Assembly: GCF_001411555.2 (NCBI RefSeq)
Contig: NC_049905.1
Span: 20,822,097-20,886,096 of the forward strand
DNA: 64,000 nucleotides
Source: Juglans regia
Lineage: Eukaryota; Streptophyta; Magnoliopsida; Fagales; Juglandaceae
Reading direction: 5' to 3'
Position 1 is the first letter of the stretch; each line of letters starts with the position of its first letter. Position numbers and translations under genes: made by a program. The notes under the pieces are model-generated. The model saw only the letters and a list, made by a program, of their open reading frames with translations, was not told the origin of the DNA and searched no databases. This document shows positions 11,181 through 24,200 of the stretch, in pieces.

Positions 11181-14100
11181 AGAATCGCGTAGAAGAGAGA
11201 GGAAAATTAGGAAAAAAAAAATTTTTCCTACAAAATTACTATTAAATCACTTAAAAATATATATATATCTTCCTATATTTTGCAATTTCTCATATCAAAA
11301 AGATTAAATAGTAGTAAATTCCTTTTTATTTTTTTTATTATTATTTTTTTTTACAACTTTGCTTTTGTCCTTACTATAATATTACATTGTTGAATTTTTT
11401 ACATAGGTTGAACTCCGTAACGTTGAAAGTGGAAATAAAATATCTCAACGACTAGCTACTTATGAGAGTGTTGAAAGTATGGATCCTTTAACTTTTTAGT
11501 TTCGTATTGTGAATTAATAATTCAAAATTATCAACTATCATTGTTGGAATATTAATGGTTGATGCTTGAAGATCATACACATTTCTTACTAGTTTTAAAT
11601 AATCTAATCTGTTTCTCTGATTTTAAGATCTTTTAAATCAATTATTTAATGTTAACACTTGAAGAGATAGTAGATAGTTGAATACTAAGCTCAATAATTG
11701 TTTTCCATGGACTTTGAGCTGTTTTTAACTCATAAAGTATTCAAATATGAATTTTAAAAGAGGATCTACCACATTTATCTTCTCAAAATAAAAAAAAATA
11801 AAAAAACCATTTCATCTCACATTTACATCCAAACATATGCTAAGATAAATCATATAAATGCAAGATGATATTTGTTATAACTTATATTGAACCCACAGGT
11901 ATATACACGTGATACCACATCTAAAATTATAATTTCGAATTAATCTAAAAATAATACTATATTTTAATTAATGAAATACCATTGCTTAAAACATTCACTA
12001 ACGATATTTTATTTAATTAGTTCCACCAGTCTTATTTGATTTTACACTATAATTTTGCTTCTTTTATAATTCCAAAATAAACAGAATAAGTTTGCCATTT
12101 GAAAAATGACATCAATACTTACAGTGTTACCCATATAATTATACGTAACCAATTATTGAAATGTTGAAAATTTTAAAAATTAAAATTTGAATTAAAGAAT
12201 TTGATAAAATAGAGTACATACTCAATAAAAATAATATTGTGCATAAAGTTGTACTCTAAAAGATGCTTGAAAAAAAAAAATTGTGAATAGTAGTAAGAAA
12301 CTTTGTAAATAGTAGAGAAGTAGTTTTGGATTAAGTAATTATTGGATTTTAAGAAATGAGACATAACAGTTGAATGAAAAATATTATAAAATTAAAATAT
12401 TTTTAATTTAAAAGAACACAATTTCTAATCAGATTAAGTTTTGTGATGACAATAAATAAAGTACAAGGAGTTACATAAATTTAAAAACATTTGATCTTCG
12501 ATATTCAAATAGGGAGTTACATAAATTTTCTTTTTTATACCCTAAATTCAACAAATATTACAAATTACTGTTAGAACATTTTTAAAACAGATCTAAGATC
12601 GTATGGTTTTCTTGTTTAGTTGTTAATTTTAATATGTTAATACATCTGGTTTTGATATTTCATTTATTTAGTCAATTAGAAATATAAAATTCTATACTCA
12701 TAATAATATCTTTTACATAAGCCAGTACTCTTTCAAATTATAAACTGGCCCATTTTATAAATTAATAATATTATTATTAGATGTAAACACTACATTTATA
12801 TTTGCTCACCATACTTTATTTATTCTATATTAACATGCTTCTAAATCTTTCATAACCATGCTTAGATTCCAAATTTATTTCATGCAAGAACATTTACCTT
12901 ATATCCAAAATATTACAAAATTATGTTCAACCAAAAAATGGATTATACAATTGGGTGCAGATTTAGATCAACTCTAAAAACAACGTCACAAAAATTTCAA
13001 TGTTCTCTCCATAAATGCTGTGAATGAGGAGAACACACCACTTTGAATCCATAGCCTGCAAACTTTACTTTCAGTAACGAAAGAAATAATTATGTAATTT
13101 TTAGTCGTTTCAGAAACAAACTCTAATATAAATTCAAAACATAAACCTTTACTTTCCAAACTTGCTTAAACGTATAGTTTGTTTAAATTTATTGCTATTT
13201 GATTAGTAATTTCTAATTATAATTAGTTATATTATCTTCATAGACCTTATCATTAAATTCTCTTCTTGTACATTAGATGTTTATATTTTAGAATAATCTA
13301 ATACAGGGCAAACGTGCCTCGCACGTAACTTCACTGCTAGTTTATTAATAAGTGACAAAAAAACTAAATACTAATGATCTATCAAACTATCAGCAAAGCA
13401 ACGGAATAATCATCACGGTAAAATTGGAAAATTCATACCAAATCATTAGATCAAATTCACGGTGGGAATTTATGACAGTCAAAACTAGTCAAAACTCAAA
13501 AGCAAAGTAGCCTAAGTACTAAGTAGGTGTGTAACGTGTGTTCTAGGATCTAGACAAATTGACAAAACGTATAGCAAAAATCAAAATAAAGTCAAAACTC
13601 AAAAGCAAAATCTGCAATGCCATAAATTAATAGCAGCATGCCGCATAGCTACATAGGGTATTCAAGTAAATGTACCTTAAATTTGAGTTTAGACTTGAGC
13701 TCTTTTTGTTTCTCTTGGACAAACGTATAGTGCACTCTGAGTCGTTTCCGACCTTTCAACTTCTCTAGAGTCTAGCCTCTAGCCTTTTACCCCGAAGGCA
13801 GTAACAGAGTCCAAAGACTCCAAATATTGGAAATTTTTCTGCAAATAAAAAAGTTAAACAAAAGTTACAAAATTGAACTTACTTTATTATAAAAAATAAA
13901 AAAAAAAAGCATACGCGGCATACGGATGTCTTTAACGACAAAATAAGTGAATGAACAAATGAGTTTATGAATTTATGAGTCACTGACTCACTATCAAACC
14001 GTGTATTAATGTATGATTATCCTTCTAGTTCTGGGCCTCTTACTGGCTTCTTCCGAAGCATTACCTAGCGTCCAGAGAGCGAGAGAGAGAAAGTGGAAGA

Positions 14101-14569
14101 GAGAGAGAGGTTACTGTGCAAAGATGAAGGAACTGAGTTACTGAAGTGTTATCCAGCGAGAGAGAAAGAGACTGTCATGACTCACGAACTGATGCTGTGA
14201 AGCAGCAGAAAGAAATAGAGAGAAACTCAGAAGTCAGATGAAGGAAGTGAAGATTGAAGCATTACCCGATGAGAAAGAGAAAGAAAAAGTCGAATTTATA
14301 CTTTTTTATCGGTAACAAGTAGATTTTGGTAGATTTTGGCATCAATTGTCACCGTAGGTAATGTGAGGTGAAGTGAAAAGTTAAAAGTGAGATTAGTAAA
14401 TATTGGAATTTGGGGGGACAATTTTAATAAAAATTTTAGAAATCTGAGTATTGGGGGGGCAATTTTAATTATATAAAGAAAATTTATAATTATCTACATA
14501 TTATATTAGTGTTTTTAAAAAGTTTTGGGGGGGCGGCAGCCCCCCAAGCTATAACACAGTTCCGCCCAG

Positions 14570-14600
14570 TCTCTATTACACTACAACTTATACAAAATAT
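14570..14600. mobile_element. Outer right arm of the split foldback element
   Basis: The string beginning attacactacaacttatac is the reverse complement of 5419-5445 (with few mismatches). It completes the right arm started at 5523-5546 on the other side of the hAT insertion. Confidence 0.65.
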
Positions 14601-15524
14601 TAAGTAAACTTAATACATATTACTATATTTATATATAATACAACTAATAAATATGTATAATATAAATATATAATAAAATATGAGTAATGCTATATGTACT
14701 TACAGTTTTACTTACACTTTTATTTATAAGACTTATTTTATTATTTTTATTTTGAAATTCAAATTTTAAATTTTATAATTTTTAACATATTAATAACTAA
14801 TATGTGAAGAAATAAATTTCTTGTAAGTTTTTTTTTAAATACATTTAATATTTTTCATAAAATATATAAGTGTGAATCGAGGTCAGGACCTCCCGACCCC
14901 TTGCCCTCGCTAGGGGGTCAGAGGGGCCCCCACCGCCGCATGGACAGGTAGGGGCAACATTCCGGGGCATGGCCAAGGGAGGTGCGGCAGCGGGTCCACC
15001 AGTACAAAACTCTCCCAAAAAATTAGAAAAAAAAAAAAATCACTTTCTCCAAAGTACAAAAAAAAAAATATACTTTAAATTTTAATGGACCCATCACTTT
15101 CGTTAGCCCCAAATAATACACCTAAAATTTTCTTTAATATATTTCTTGATCATAAAATTCAGCTCACGAACGCAAAACAGATTTCTTGGAAGACTTGAAA
15201 TCGCACTCTAACCAAGAGGAAATCTCATAGCAGTTCGGGTGTCCTTTACTTTTTTTACACCAGCCAATAACATCTCAACAAATATGAGATTTATGTGGTT
15301 TATAATGTAGACTAGTACATTGAATCAACCCTCTTCACTCTTCCTCTCCTCTCTCCCGTGCAACTCCTATATGGTAATTCCCCATTTGCAGGTGTCAAAA
15401 AGAATTACAAACCCCTACCGACTGGGAGAATCTCCCAACCACAAATTAGAGCAGAAAAAGTCAACGCACCCGAAAATGACATGTCGAGCCTACTGGTTGG
15501 TGACGCCTGAGTATTAAAAATTCA

Positions 15525-15655
15525 TTTTTTTTAAATTTTAAAATAAAAATAATATTAAAAATTTATATTATAATAATATTTTATTTAATTTTTAACAAAA
15601 CATCTTACCAATTATCTCATTTCATCTCATCTGCATAACTAAACGAGTAATACTT
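15525..15655. mobile_element. Tourist-like MITE relic (reverse orientation)
   Basis: Contains 'aataatattttatttaattt' followed by 'aacaaaacatctta' and 'atctcatttcatctcatct'. This is the reverse complement of the element at 36576-36782. The left half is missing. Confidence 0.5.
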
Positions 15656-15949
15656 CATTTAGATGCTAAGATGTGTTCAAATTATTTGAGTTGATCTATA
15701 AATAATATTACTTATGTGACATTTATATTTTTAATTATTTAAGACGTTACCTGTCATATTTTGATTGGTTAAATTTGGTCTCAATGCCGTTTGCCAACAT
15801 TTTATTGAGGGAGGGAACTTGAAGGAAGATGGGCAGAAAGAGTTGTAAATTTCAGAAGATAATTAGTAAAATCAGAAACATGTGGAGCATTGTAGTAGAC
15901 ACCATTAAAAATCCAAAAACTGATTTTGTAATTAATTATTTTTGACAAA

Positions 15950-16059
15950 GGGAAATGCTATGCATCAGCCCCACACCAGTACACACTTCACATCATTTTT
16001 TTTTTACACTCAATAGGTTCAAGTGTGTGCTGGTGTGGGACTGATGTAAATATTTTTCC
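15950..16059. mobile_element. 110-base foldback MITE with perfect 9-base target duplication
   Basis: Flanked by tttgacaaa at 15941-15949 and again at 16060-16068. The arms pair over nearly the whole length: one side reads catcagccccacaccag, the other reversed reads catcagtcccacaccag. The 9-base duplication suggests a Mutator-type family (inference). Confidence 0.8.
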
Positions 16060-17825
16060 TTTGACAAAACACTCTTTTTGTCAAATTTTATTCTCCGCAA
16101 CTCCTTTTAACAGAAGCAAGATGTTGTCTAATTAGCCTTAATTTGTGGTTGAAAAATATTTCTTACTATTTCATTTTGGACGGTGCTACCGCTGCCAGCT
16201 TTCGTTAGAGCTACCGTTAGACATAATTAATTTTTTTTTTAAAAATTATTTATATATATATTTTTATATTTTTAAATATTTTTTTTAAAAATAAAAAAAT
16301 ACAATATTATTAAAAAATATTTCTTTAATTACTAAACAAAAAAAAAATTAAAAAAAAATAAAACATTCTAACAGTAACACCGAGCTATAAGAACTAATGA
16401 TGAGAGTATTATTTTCCTTAATTTTTAAGACGGTACTACAGTCAACCGTTAGTAGCTCCTGATGGTTATTTTGGTGTGTTTGTTTTTGAATTTTTTTAAC
16501 ACTTTTAAATATATATATATTTAAAAAAAACTCACAAAATTAATCACTAAATAATAATAATAAAAAAAATAAAACAAAAACAAAAAAGATGCCAGCTCCA
16601 GCGGTGAGACTAGCATTTTTCATTTCATGATGTATAAGCTGCCTACCGAATCACGGCCTTACCCCAGAAAACATTTTTAAAAAAATAATTATATTGCTCT
16701 TGTCTAACATGAATACATATATATTTCTTTTAAATTGGAGATTACGTAAACGATGATTTTAGATTATTTGTAAATAAGAATAAAAAATAGTGAATAATAA
16801 TAAAAAATAATGAATAAAGGAAAAAAAAATGAACTGTTTGTAAATAATAATAAATAGTATTGAAGTAATATGGACTACTTCACCCACTAAATACAGTCTT
16901 AATGGTTTAGAGTATAATTTATAAAATGTTTTTATAGGTACATTAGAGTATTGATATTAGATTAGTCAAATACATTTTCATCTTTAAATTTAGTAAATAT
17001 CATCCATATTTACTCCACATTTAATTAGTTAAATTGTTTTCGTCCAAACTATAAGCTATAGTAAATCTATTATTCTTTTCAAATATGAAAAGAACTATAG
17101 TAAGTCTAAAATTACTTTTTGAAATTATTATATTATAAATATGAGATTTTTATTCATATAAGATTTTATCATCTATATACATATGAGATTATTATATTAT
17201 AGATTGTTAGATTGTGAAAATAAAAATGAATATGATTTGTTGGAAGTTATTAAAGATTATGAAAATAAAATAAAAATTAATTAAAAAATAAAAAATAATA
17301 AAATTTTATTATTATAGAGAGTGTGATGATTAATTTAATGTAGACTTCAAATTTTGAATAATTAGCTAAAAGTGAAAAAGTTACATATTAGTCAAAATTT
17401 GAAGAATATGATAACTAATTCAATGCTAATGCTCTTACATATGTGACCTATAAAAAAAAATATTTGTAGTTTTATGAATATAAATTTTGTATACTTTATT
17501 TTTTTGATAAAAATAAATAAATATTATGCTCACGTAAAAAAAATTTTAATAATCGACTTTATTTTTTTTAAAGAGTACGGATGGCTTCACACGACTCCAT
17601 ATAATAGAATATGGATGATATCTATTACTATCTATTTATTATTATTTTTTATTTGATTATTTTTTTAATTTTATTTAATTATTAAGGAAATGAGTATTAA
17701 TAAAGTTATAAATTTTTTTAGTTTTTTCTAATAATTAATAATGTTAAAAAAATTCTTAAAAAAATAATAAAAAATAAAAAATTTAAAATGCAGTTAGATA
17801 GGAATACAGTAACCCTATCACTATT

Positions 17826-17847
17826 CCTATATAATATATAACACGTG
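17826..17847 (+). promoter_or_regulatory. Possible TATA and G-box/ABRE-like element upstream of XDH
   Basis: A TATA-like run (cctatataatatata) is followed by a palindromic CACGTG core (17842-17847) in the context aacacgtgaca. The CACGTG core is bound by plant bZIP and bHLH factors. The distance to the XDH start codon (about 435 bases) is long for a simple leader, so the link to XDH is only suggestive. Confidence 0.25.
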
Positions 17848-18282
17848 ACATCAGTGATAAACACAATTCAGACATCGACGATGTTCTGATTATTATTGAC
17901 ATTTTGACCGACATGAAATCCCACGGAGACGCAAAATGGTACACAGAATTCCTGGCTTTTGTCAGCTTTTGCCATTAAGATCCATGTCTTCTCTAGTACT
18001 CGCAAACACAGTTGAAATTATGGGTGCTATCTAGAATTTCTCAGAAATCTTTTCATTATTATCAACTACTTCAGATTCTCAGATTCCGTTACCCATAATA
18101 AAAGTTTGAAGGTCCCCCTGTTGAAGATTCTTAGCGTCCTATCAGTTAGATTTTGTTTTCTTGAAAAGTGAAAACCCACCCCAAACAAAAGAGAAATTGA
18201 AAACATTTCTTATTTCCTGGTCAACACTGCGATTTGCGTATATAGAAATACTAACCATTCCGTCTGATCGAATTGGGATACT

Positions 18283-21200
18283 ATGGGGTCGTTGAAGAAC
18301 CATGAGAATGAGCTGGAACAGGCGGGAGAGAAGGCGATACTGTATGTTAATGGAGTTCGTAAAGCTTTGCCTGATGGGCTGGCCCACATGACTCTGCTCG
18401 AGTATCTTAGAGGTACAACTTGGTCTCTCAATATCGATTCTATTGTGATTTGGTTTTGTTTAGTTTGTTTGTTTCCTTGGAAATCAGCGGAAAAAGTGAA
18501 GAAAAAAAGAAGTTTCTTTTTTTTTTTTTGAATTGGGATTTTTGAAGTTTCTTTATTTGGCTGGCTTGAAAAATGTTGGAAAAGATATATGAGGAAGAGA
18601 CACGAAGGTTGGCCAGTAGCGGAGCCGCATTATTTTGGGGAACCATAGTTAAACTTAATCGTTCCCACGCCGTTATGTATTGAATTCCATTCCTCTTCAT
18701 TTGAAAATAGGGAAAATATCGCCTTAATCGTTCCCATAGAAATGTTAGTTTGGGATTAAGATATTTTCCCTTTATGATTTGAATCCTATTGGTCAGCCAC
18801 AACACTACTGACTACGTAATATGTGTTGCCAATGTAAAGTTTCTTTCGCATGGTGTATTCTATGATATTGCTTTGCATATATATATATTGGTGCATATGC
18901 TTGTTCATTGCATAAACGCTTGTGCTTGATCATTAATATAAGGAAATTTTATTTATTATTTTAGGAAAAGTGTATATATTATCACTTCACTTGGCATACA
19001 TTTTCGGGTTTATGACCTAATTTGTTCGGTTACTATGCATAAATACCCTTAGGCAAAGTATTATTGGATTATCAGGTGGTATTTTTATTTTTTTCCAGAA
19101 ACTTTGGGGCATTGTGCCCTCCTCACCCCAGTTTAAATGTGGCGCCACCACTGAGCTTGAACCCCCTCAAATTAACTTAATATTGTTGTTGATTGATTGA
19201 TCTTATCACTTTTTTTTTTAATGTAATTCCCTATTTGTTTGCTTGGAAATTTGAGCAAAGGAATTTTGATTTGTACTTTGGATTTGTCTGCCTCTGGGGA
19301 TAAATAAGGGAGTTAAACCGAAAACAAACTTCAAATAAAAGCTCATCAGGATGAAGATTTTTTTTTTTCCGAGCTTGAGGTTGTACACTGTTCTTTTCTC
19401 ACAATTACTCTACAATAGAAGAGCAGTTTATTAATTGAAGATAGTGAAAATATTATCAACAACTTTTCCTTGATGTTCTGCTCATATTTTCTGATGGACT
19501 TATGTTGTGGTTAGATTATACTTTCAACATATTGTAGTTCTTTGACTTTAATTGCTACATGACTGAGGTAAAAATCATGGATATAGACAGTTGAGATTCC
19601 AGGACCACAAGATTTTTTCTTGATGAAGCTCATCATGTCAAATGCTTTCCCTGGACATTTTGATCTCTTATTGTTTGTTTTCAACAAAAGACAAAAAATT
19701 ATGATCTTGGATTTTGTTGTTTGCTCTCTTTTTCCTTGATTGCTTGTACCTTTTCCTCTCTTATCCCTTGATTGATTCTCGCTCTTATAAATTTTGTGAC
19801 GATACAATGTTTTGTTGTTGACCAAATATTCTTCACCTTCATTCCGTCTTCTTCTTCTTCTTCTTCTTTTATATGATTGGGTTGAGCTCCTGTTATTTGT
19901 TTTCTCTCAAATATTTGTTTTCTACTATCTCTTACTGTTGGAATATGTGGTGCTCCATGTTGCAAATTTAACTATAAACATTTTGGTAATGAAGATATCT
20001 GTCTGACGGGGACAAAGCTTGGTTGTGGGGAAGGTGGTTGTGGAGCGTGCACTGTTATGGTTTCTCATTATGATAAAAATTTTAACAAATGCACGTGAGT
20101 CTCTCTCTCTCCCTGCCCTTGGGCATGTCATTTCTCCACCCTCTACGATATTCGCTGTAATATGTCAGAGATTGAAAATCTTGCTCTGATAATCCTCTTC
20201 CAGGCACTATGCTATTAACGCATGCTTGACTCCTCTTTATTCTGTGGAAGGGATGCATGTAATTACTGTGGAGGGAGTGGGGAACCGCAAACATGGTTTG
20301 CACCCAATTCAAGTAATATTTCATAATATATTTTTTCTTGGTTGGATTTGTTGTTTTTGTTTTTATTCTTATTGTTTTTTCTGAGCATATGATTTTTTAT
20401 TTTTTCTTTTTTTGATAAGTATGAAAGACAGCCCATTACACAGGACGTATACAAAGAAAGCACCCAATTACATTCTAAAAGCAGAAAACAAAAACAAAAA
20501 TCATTAGCGGGACCCTCCATTAAGCACAATAGCAGAAAACCATTGAAGTAAAGAGAACACAAAAAATTTCCAGATTTCCTCCAAGGTGCGCTCCTTATTA
20601 TTAAACACCACTCGTTCCTTTCCCACCAAATACACCACATAAGACACAAAGGAACCATCTTCCATGCAGCAGCCACTTGAGGACAACTATGAAGCCCATT
20701 CCAACATGCAAGTAAATCCACTACTTTCATAGGCATCACCCAAGCCAGTCTAGCTCTACTAAAAACACCATCCCACAAAGCCTTAGCCACCTTGCAGTGC
20801 AGAAGTAAATGATCCACAGATTCTCCATGTTTCTTACACATGAACCACCACTCCATAACAACACCTCCACACTTCCTAAAATTATCAATTGTCAAAATGT
20901 TCCCAATTGATGCTGTCCATAAAAAGCGACTTTGGAAGGCACGTGAGACCTCCAAATACACTTCCAAGGAAAAGGAGGGCTATGCTGAACAGTCAACACC
21001 TTATAATATGACCGAACTGAAAACTTTTTAAACCCCGTAGGCTTCCATAACATTCTGTCCCTCTCATTGCCTCCAATACCCAGGGAGTATAAGAAGCTGA
21101 AAAAAATCAGAAACCTCGTCGAGTTCCCAATCCTGTACAACTCTAATAAAACAAACATCCCACTGCATGGTTCCATTAGACCGGAAAATCTGAAACGGAT

Positions 21201-24200
21201 GCGTGCCGATGAGTTACCATACGAAAAATAGCTGGAAACACTCTATAAGGCCGCTCACTACCCCAAACATCAAACCAAAAATGGATCCTTGAACCCTCCC
21301 CAACAGCAAAATTAACATGTTTAACAAAGCTCTCCCACCCATCTCTAATAAATTTTCAAAGACTCACACCGTAAGCCCCCATAGCCTCCTTAGAACGCCC
21401 AACCCCCCAATCACTCCCATATTTCTGATCTATAACCTCCCTCCACAACGATTCCCCTTCCAACTGATATCTTCACAACCACTTCCCCAACAAAGCTTGG
21501 TTGAAACTACTCAAATTGCTAAACCCCAAACCTCCCTTTGCAATAGGAGAACAAACTCTATTCCAACTAACGATATGGAATAGATAATAAGTCAGGAGGT
21601 TGGAAAGAGTACTTTTAATAAGAGTAATTTTACCCCCTTTTGATAAGTATAGCCGCTTCCAACCCGCCAATCTTTTCTCAATCTTCTCAACCACCCCATC
21701 CCAAATATTCTTAGCTTGAAAGACTCCCCCAGTGGAAGACCAAGATATTTCATAGGTAAAGAAGCAACTTTACAGCCCAGAAGATCTGCCAACAGTTAAC
21801 GTTCCACACCTCCCCCACCGGAACCATCTTTGACTTACCCAAATTCACCTTAAGGCTTGAGAGTCTGAGACAGCTTTAAAACATAATAACACAGCCCTTA
21901 AGGCTTAAATCTGCCCACAATCAGCATCACAAAAAGTAAGAATATCATCTGCAAAAAGAAGATGAGAAAGTGTGATAGATCCATTATTAGCATTTCCCAC
22001 TGAAAAACCGGAGAGAAACCCCCCTCCCCCCCTACAGTAGCCTCCATGATAATAACAAAGAGGAAAGGGGATGATGGTTCCCCCTGTCTCAAACCACGAG
22101 AGCTATAGAAAAAACCATAAGGATTTCCATTGACTAACACTAAAAACTGAGCGGTAGAGACACAATGTCTAATCCACCCACACCACCTCTCCCCGAAACC
22201 ACATCTCCCAAGCATATAGAAAAGGAAATCCCAATTCACATGATCATACACCTTTTCCATTTCAAGCTTACAAAGAATACCAGGAACACCCTCCCTCAAA
22301 CGACTATCTAAATATTCATTAGCAATCAGAACAGAATCAAGTATTTGCCTACTCCGAACAAAAGCATTGTGGGGCTTAGAAATAATCGTATCCATCACCG
22401 TACTCATACGGTTTGCAAGCACCTTTGAAATTATCTTATAAATCCCACTTACAAGGCTGATAGGACAAAAATACTTCAACTCTGAGGCCCTAGATATCTT
22501 ATTCTTATGTACATTTATCTTCAATCATGGGAGTTAGAACTTGGTCTTTATTATCTGCAGTAGCTAGATAACACCTGTTGGCAAGATGAATCTTTTGCTT
22601 ATCTAGAATTATTAGTTAAAGATATTCTTAATATGTGTTAATGTGGGTTTATGGAGCTTGTTCTTCACAGTTCAGCGAGGACCTTGATCTTTTTGGTTTC
22701 GGAAAGTATTAGTTATTTTGAAAAAAAAAGGTTGTGATTAGTAAAAGACATGTATGTACTCAGCTCTGTTAAGAAATTTTACTATTCTTGTGGAATTAAT
22801 GGAGACATGTGTAATACCTAAAAATATGTGTATAATTTATATTGCAAAGGAACGATAATTTAATCATAAATGTTTTTTCTTGAAGATGAAAGTGAAAGAA
22901 AATATGATAGTGGATTGATAATTGCAACACCAATTTTTGTAAAGCATTAGAAAACTCTTCTTCTCTGGGTACAGTTATTCAGATCTTGTAAACTAGTAGC
23001 TAGTAGTTTAGTCAATCAATTTGTTTAGCTCTGGAGATTGCAAATAGTATAGTTATGCTTATTCTGAAACTAACGTATTGCAGTTATTTTCTTTGTTGCT
23101 GAGATTCTCAAGTGTTTGTCCAAAATGTTCTGCAGGAAGCATTGGCAAAGTCACATGGCTCACAATGTGGATTTTGTACCCCTGGTTTTATCATGTCCTT
23201 GTATGCATTTCTTAGGTCATGTCAGATACCACCTAGTGAGGAGCAGATTGAAGAATGCCTTGCAGGAAATTTGTGTCGATGCACAGGATATAGACCAATT
23301 GCTGATGCATTTCAAGTCTTTGCCAAAACAAATGATACTCTGTATACAGAAAGGTCTTCTCTAAACCTCCAAGGAGGTGATTCTGTTTGTCCTTCTACTG
23401 GTAAGCCTTGTTCATGTAAATCCAAAGCTCTGAGTGGTACGGATTCCACCAAACAATGCGTGCCATTTGGTGATAGGTGCCAACCTATCTTTTTCAGTGA
23501 CATAGATGGAAGCAGATATGTAGAAAAAGAACTTATCTTTCCCCCTGAGCTATTGTTGAGGAAATCAGCTTTTTTAGATTTGTGTGGTTTTGGTGGGCTT
23601 AAGTGGTATCGCCCCTTAAGACTTCAGCAAGTGCTGGAGTTAAAAGCAAAATATCCAGATGCAAAGTTATTGGTGGGTAATTCTGAGGTGGGAATTGAAA
23701 TGAGGCTGAAGAGAATGCAATATCAGGTTTTGATTTCTATTACACATGTGCCTGAACTTAATGTCTTGAGTGTGAAGGAGGATGGCATAGAGATAGGAGC
23801 TGCGGTAAGGCTCTCTGAACTCTTGCATGCTTTTAGAAAGGTTGTAAGAGATCGTGATGCTCGTGAAACATCTTCTTGTAAGGCTTTCATCGAACAGTTG
23901 AAATGGTTCGCTGGAACGCAGATTAAAAATGTTGCATCCATTGGTGGGAATATATGTACAGCCAGTCCAATATCAGACTTGAACCCTCTCTGGATGGCGT
24001 CAAATGCAAAGTTTCAAGTTATTGATTCCAAAGGAAACATCAGAACAGTCCTGGCTGAAAAGTTCTTCCTGGGTTACCGTAAGGTGGATCTAGCAAGAGA
24101 TGAAATATTACTCTCAGTATTCTTACCATGGACTAGGCCCTTTGAGTACGTGAAAGAGTTTAAGCAGGCTCACCGTCGAGATGATGATATTGCAATCGTA

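Larger units (their letters stand above)
8616..13340. mobile_element. Helitron-like element, non-autonomous, nested in the hAT
   Basis: The 3' end has the Helitron signature: a hairpin with stem acgtgc / gcacgt and loop ctc (13312-13326), then 10 bases and the terminal CTAG (13337-13340), followed by T. Near the 5' side, after a (TA)n tract, the related string gtgcgaggcac lies in inverted relation (about 8677-8687) next to actagtagttggg, a layout common at plant Helitron 5' ends. The exact 5' TC is uncertain (about 8616-8619), and the expected preceding A is not seen. No Rep/helicase gene is visible. Inside are MITE relics and a GC-rich segment at 10.4-11.2 kb. Confidence 0.6.
5547..14569 (-). 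mobile_element. hAT transposon (Tip100-like), broken, with a Helitron nested inside
   Basis: The left end CAGGGGCGGAACTAGGATTT is the kind of terminal repeat typical of plant hAT elements of the Tip100 group. The right end, read in reverse, is CTGGGCGGAACTGTG, followed by the same kind of G-run. The flanking 8-mers are accctact and a diverged tctctatt (5/8 match), consistent with an old 8-base target duplication. The transposase is read on the minus strand (5798-8163). The right end (13341-14569) would be its promoter/leader side and is GA-rich at 14070-14290. Without the inner Helitron the element is about 4.3 kb. Confidence 0.75.
14601..18282. other. Spacer upstream of XDH with MITE remnants
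   Basis: No gene was found. The stretch contains a GC-rich island (about 14877-15005), a Tourist-like relic (about 15525-15655), a clean 110-base foldback MITE (15950-16059) and two AT-rich elements with imperfect ends around 16170-16440 and 16430-16640 ('ggtgctaccgctgccagc', 'ctccagcggtgagac') resembling the family at 51688. The rest is AT-rich with short chance frames. Confidence 0.55.

Noticed and set aside
10274..11192. Several overlapping frames on both strands in the GC-rich Helitron segment
   Set aside because: Open because of base composition and tandem repetition; no recognisable motif, no consistent splice structure.
20840..21583. Plus-strand frames in XDH intron 3
   Set aside because: They are antisense shadows of the LINE reverse transcriptase, which reads on the minus strand.
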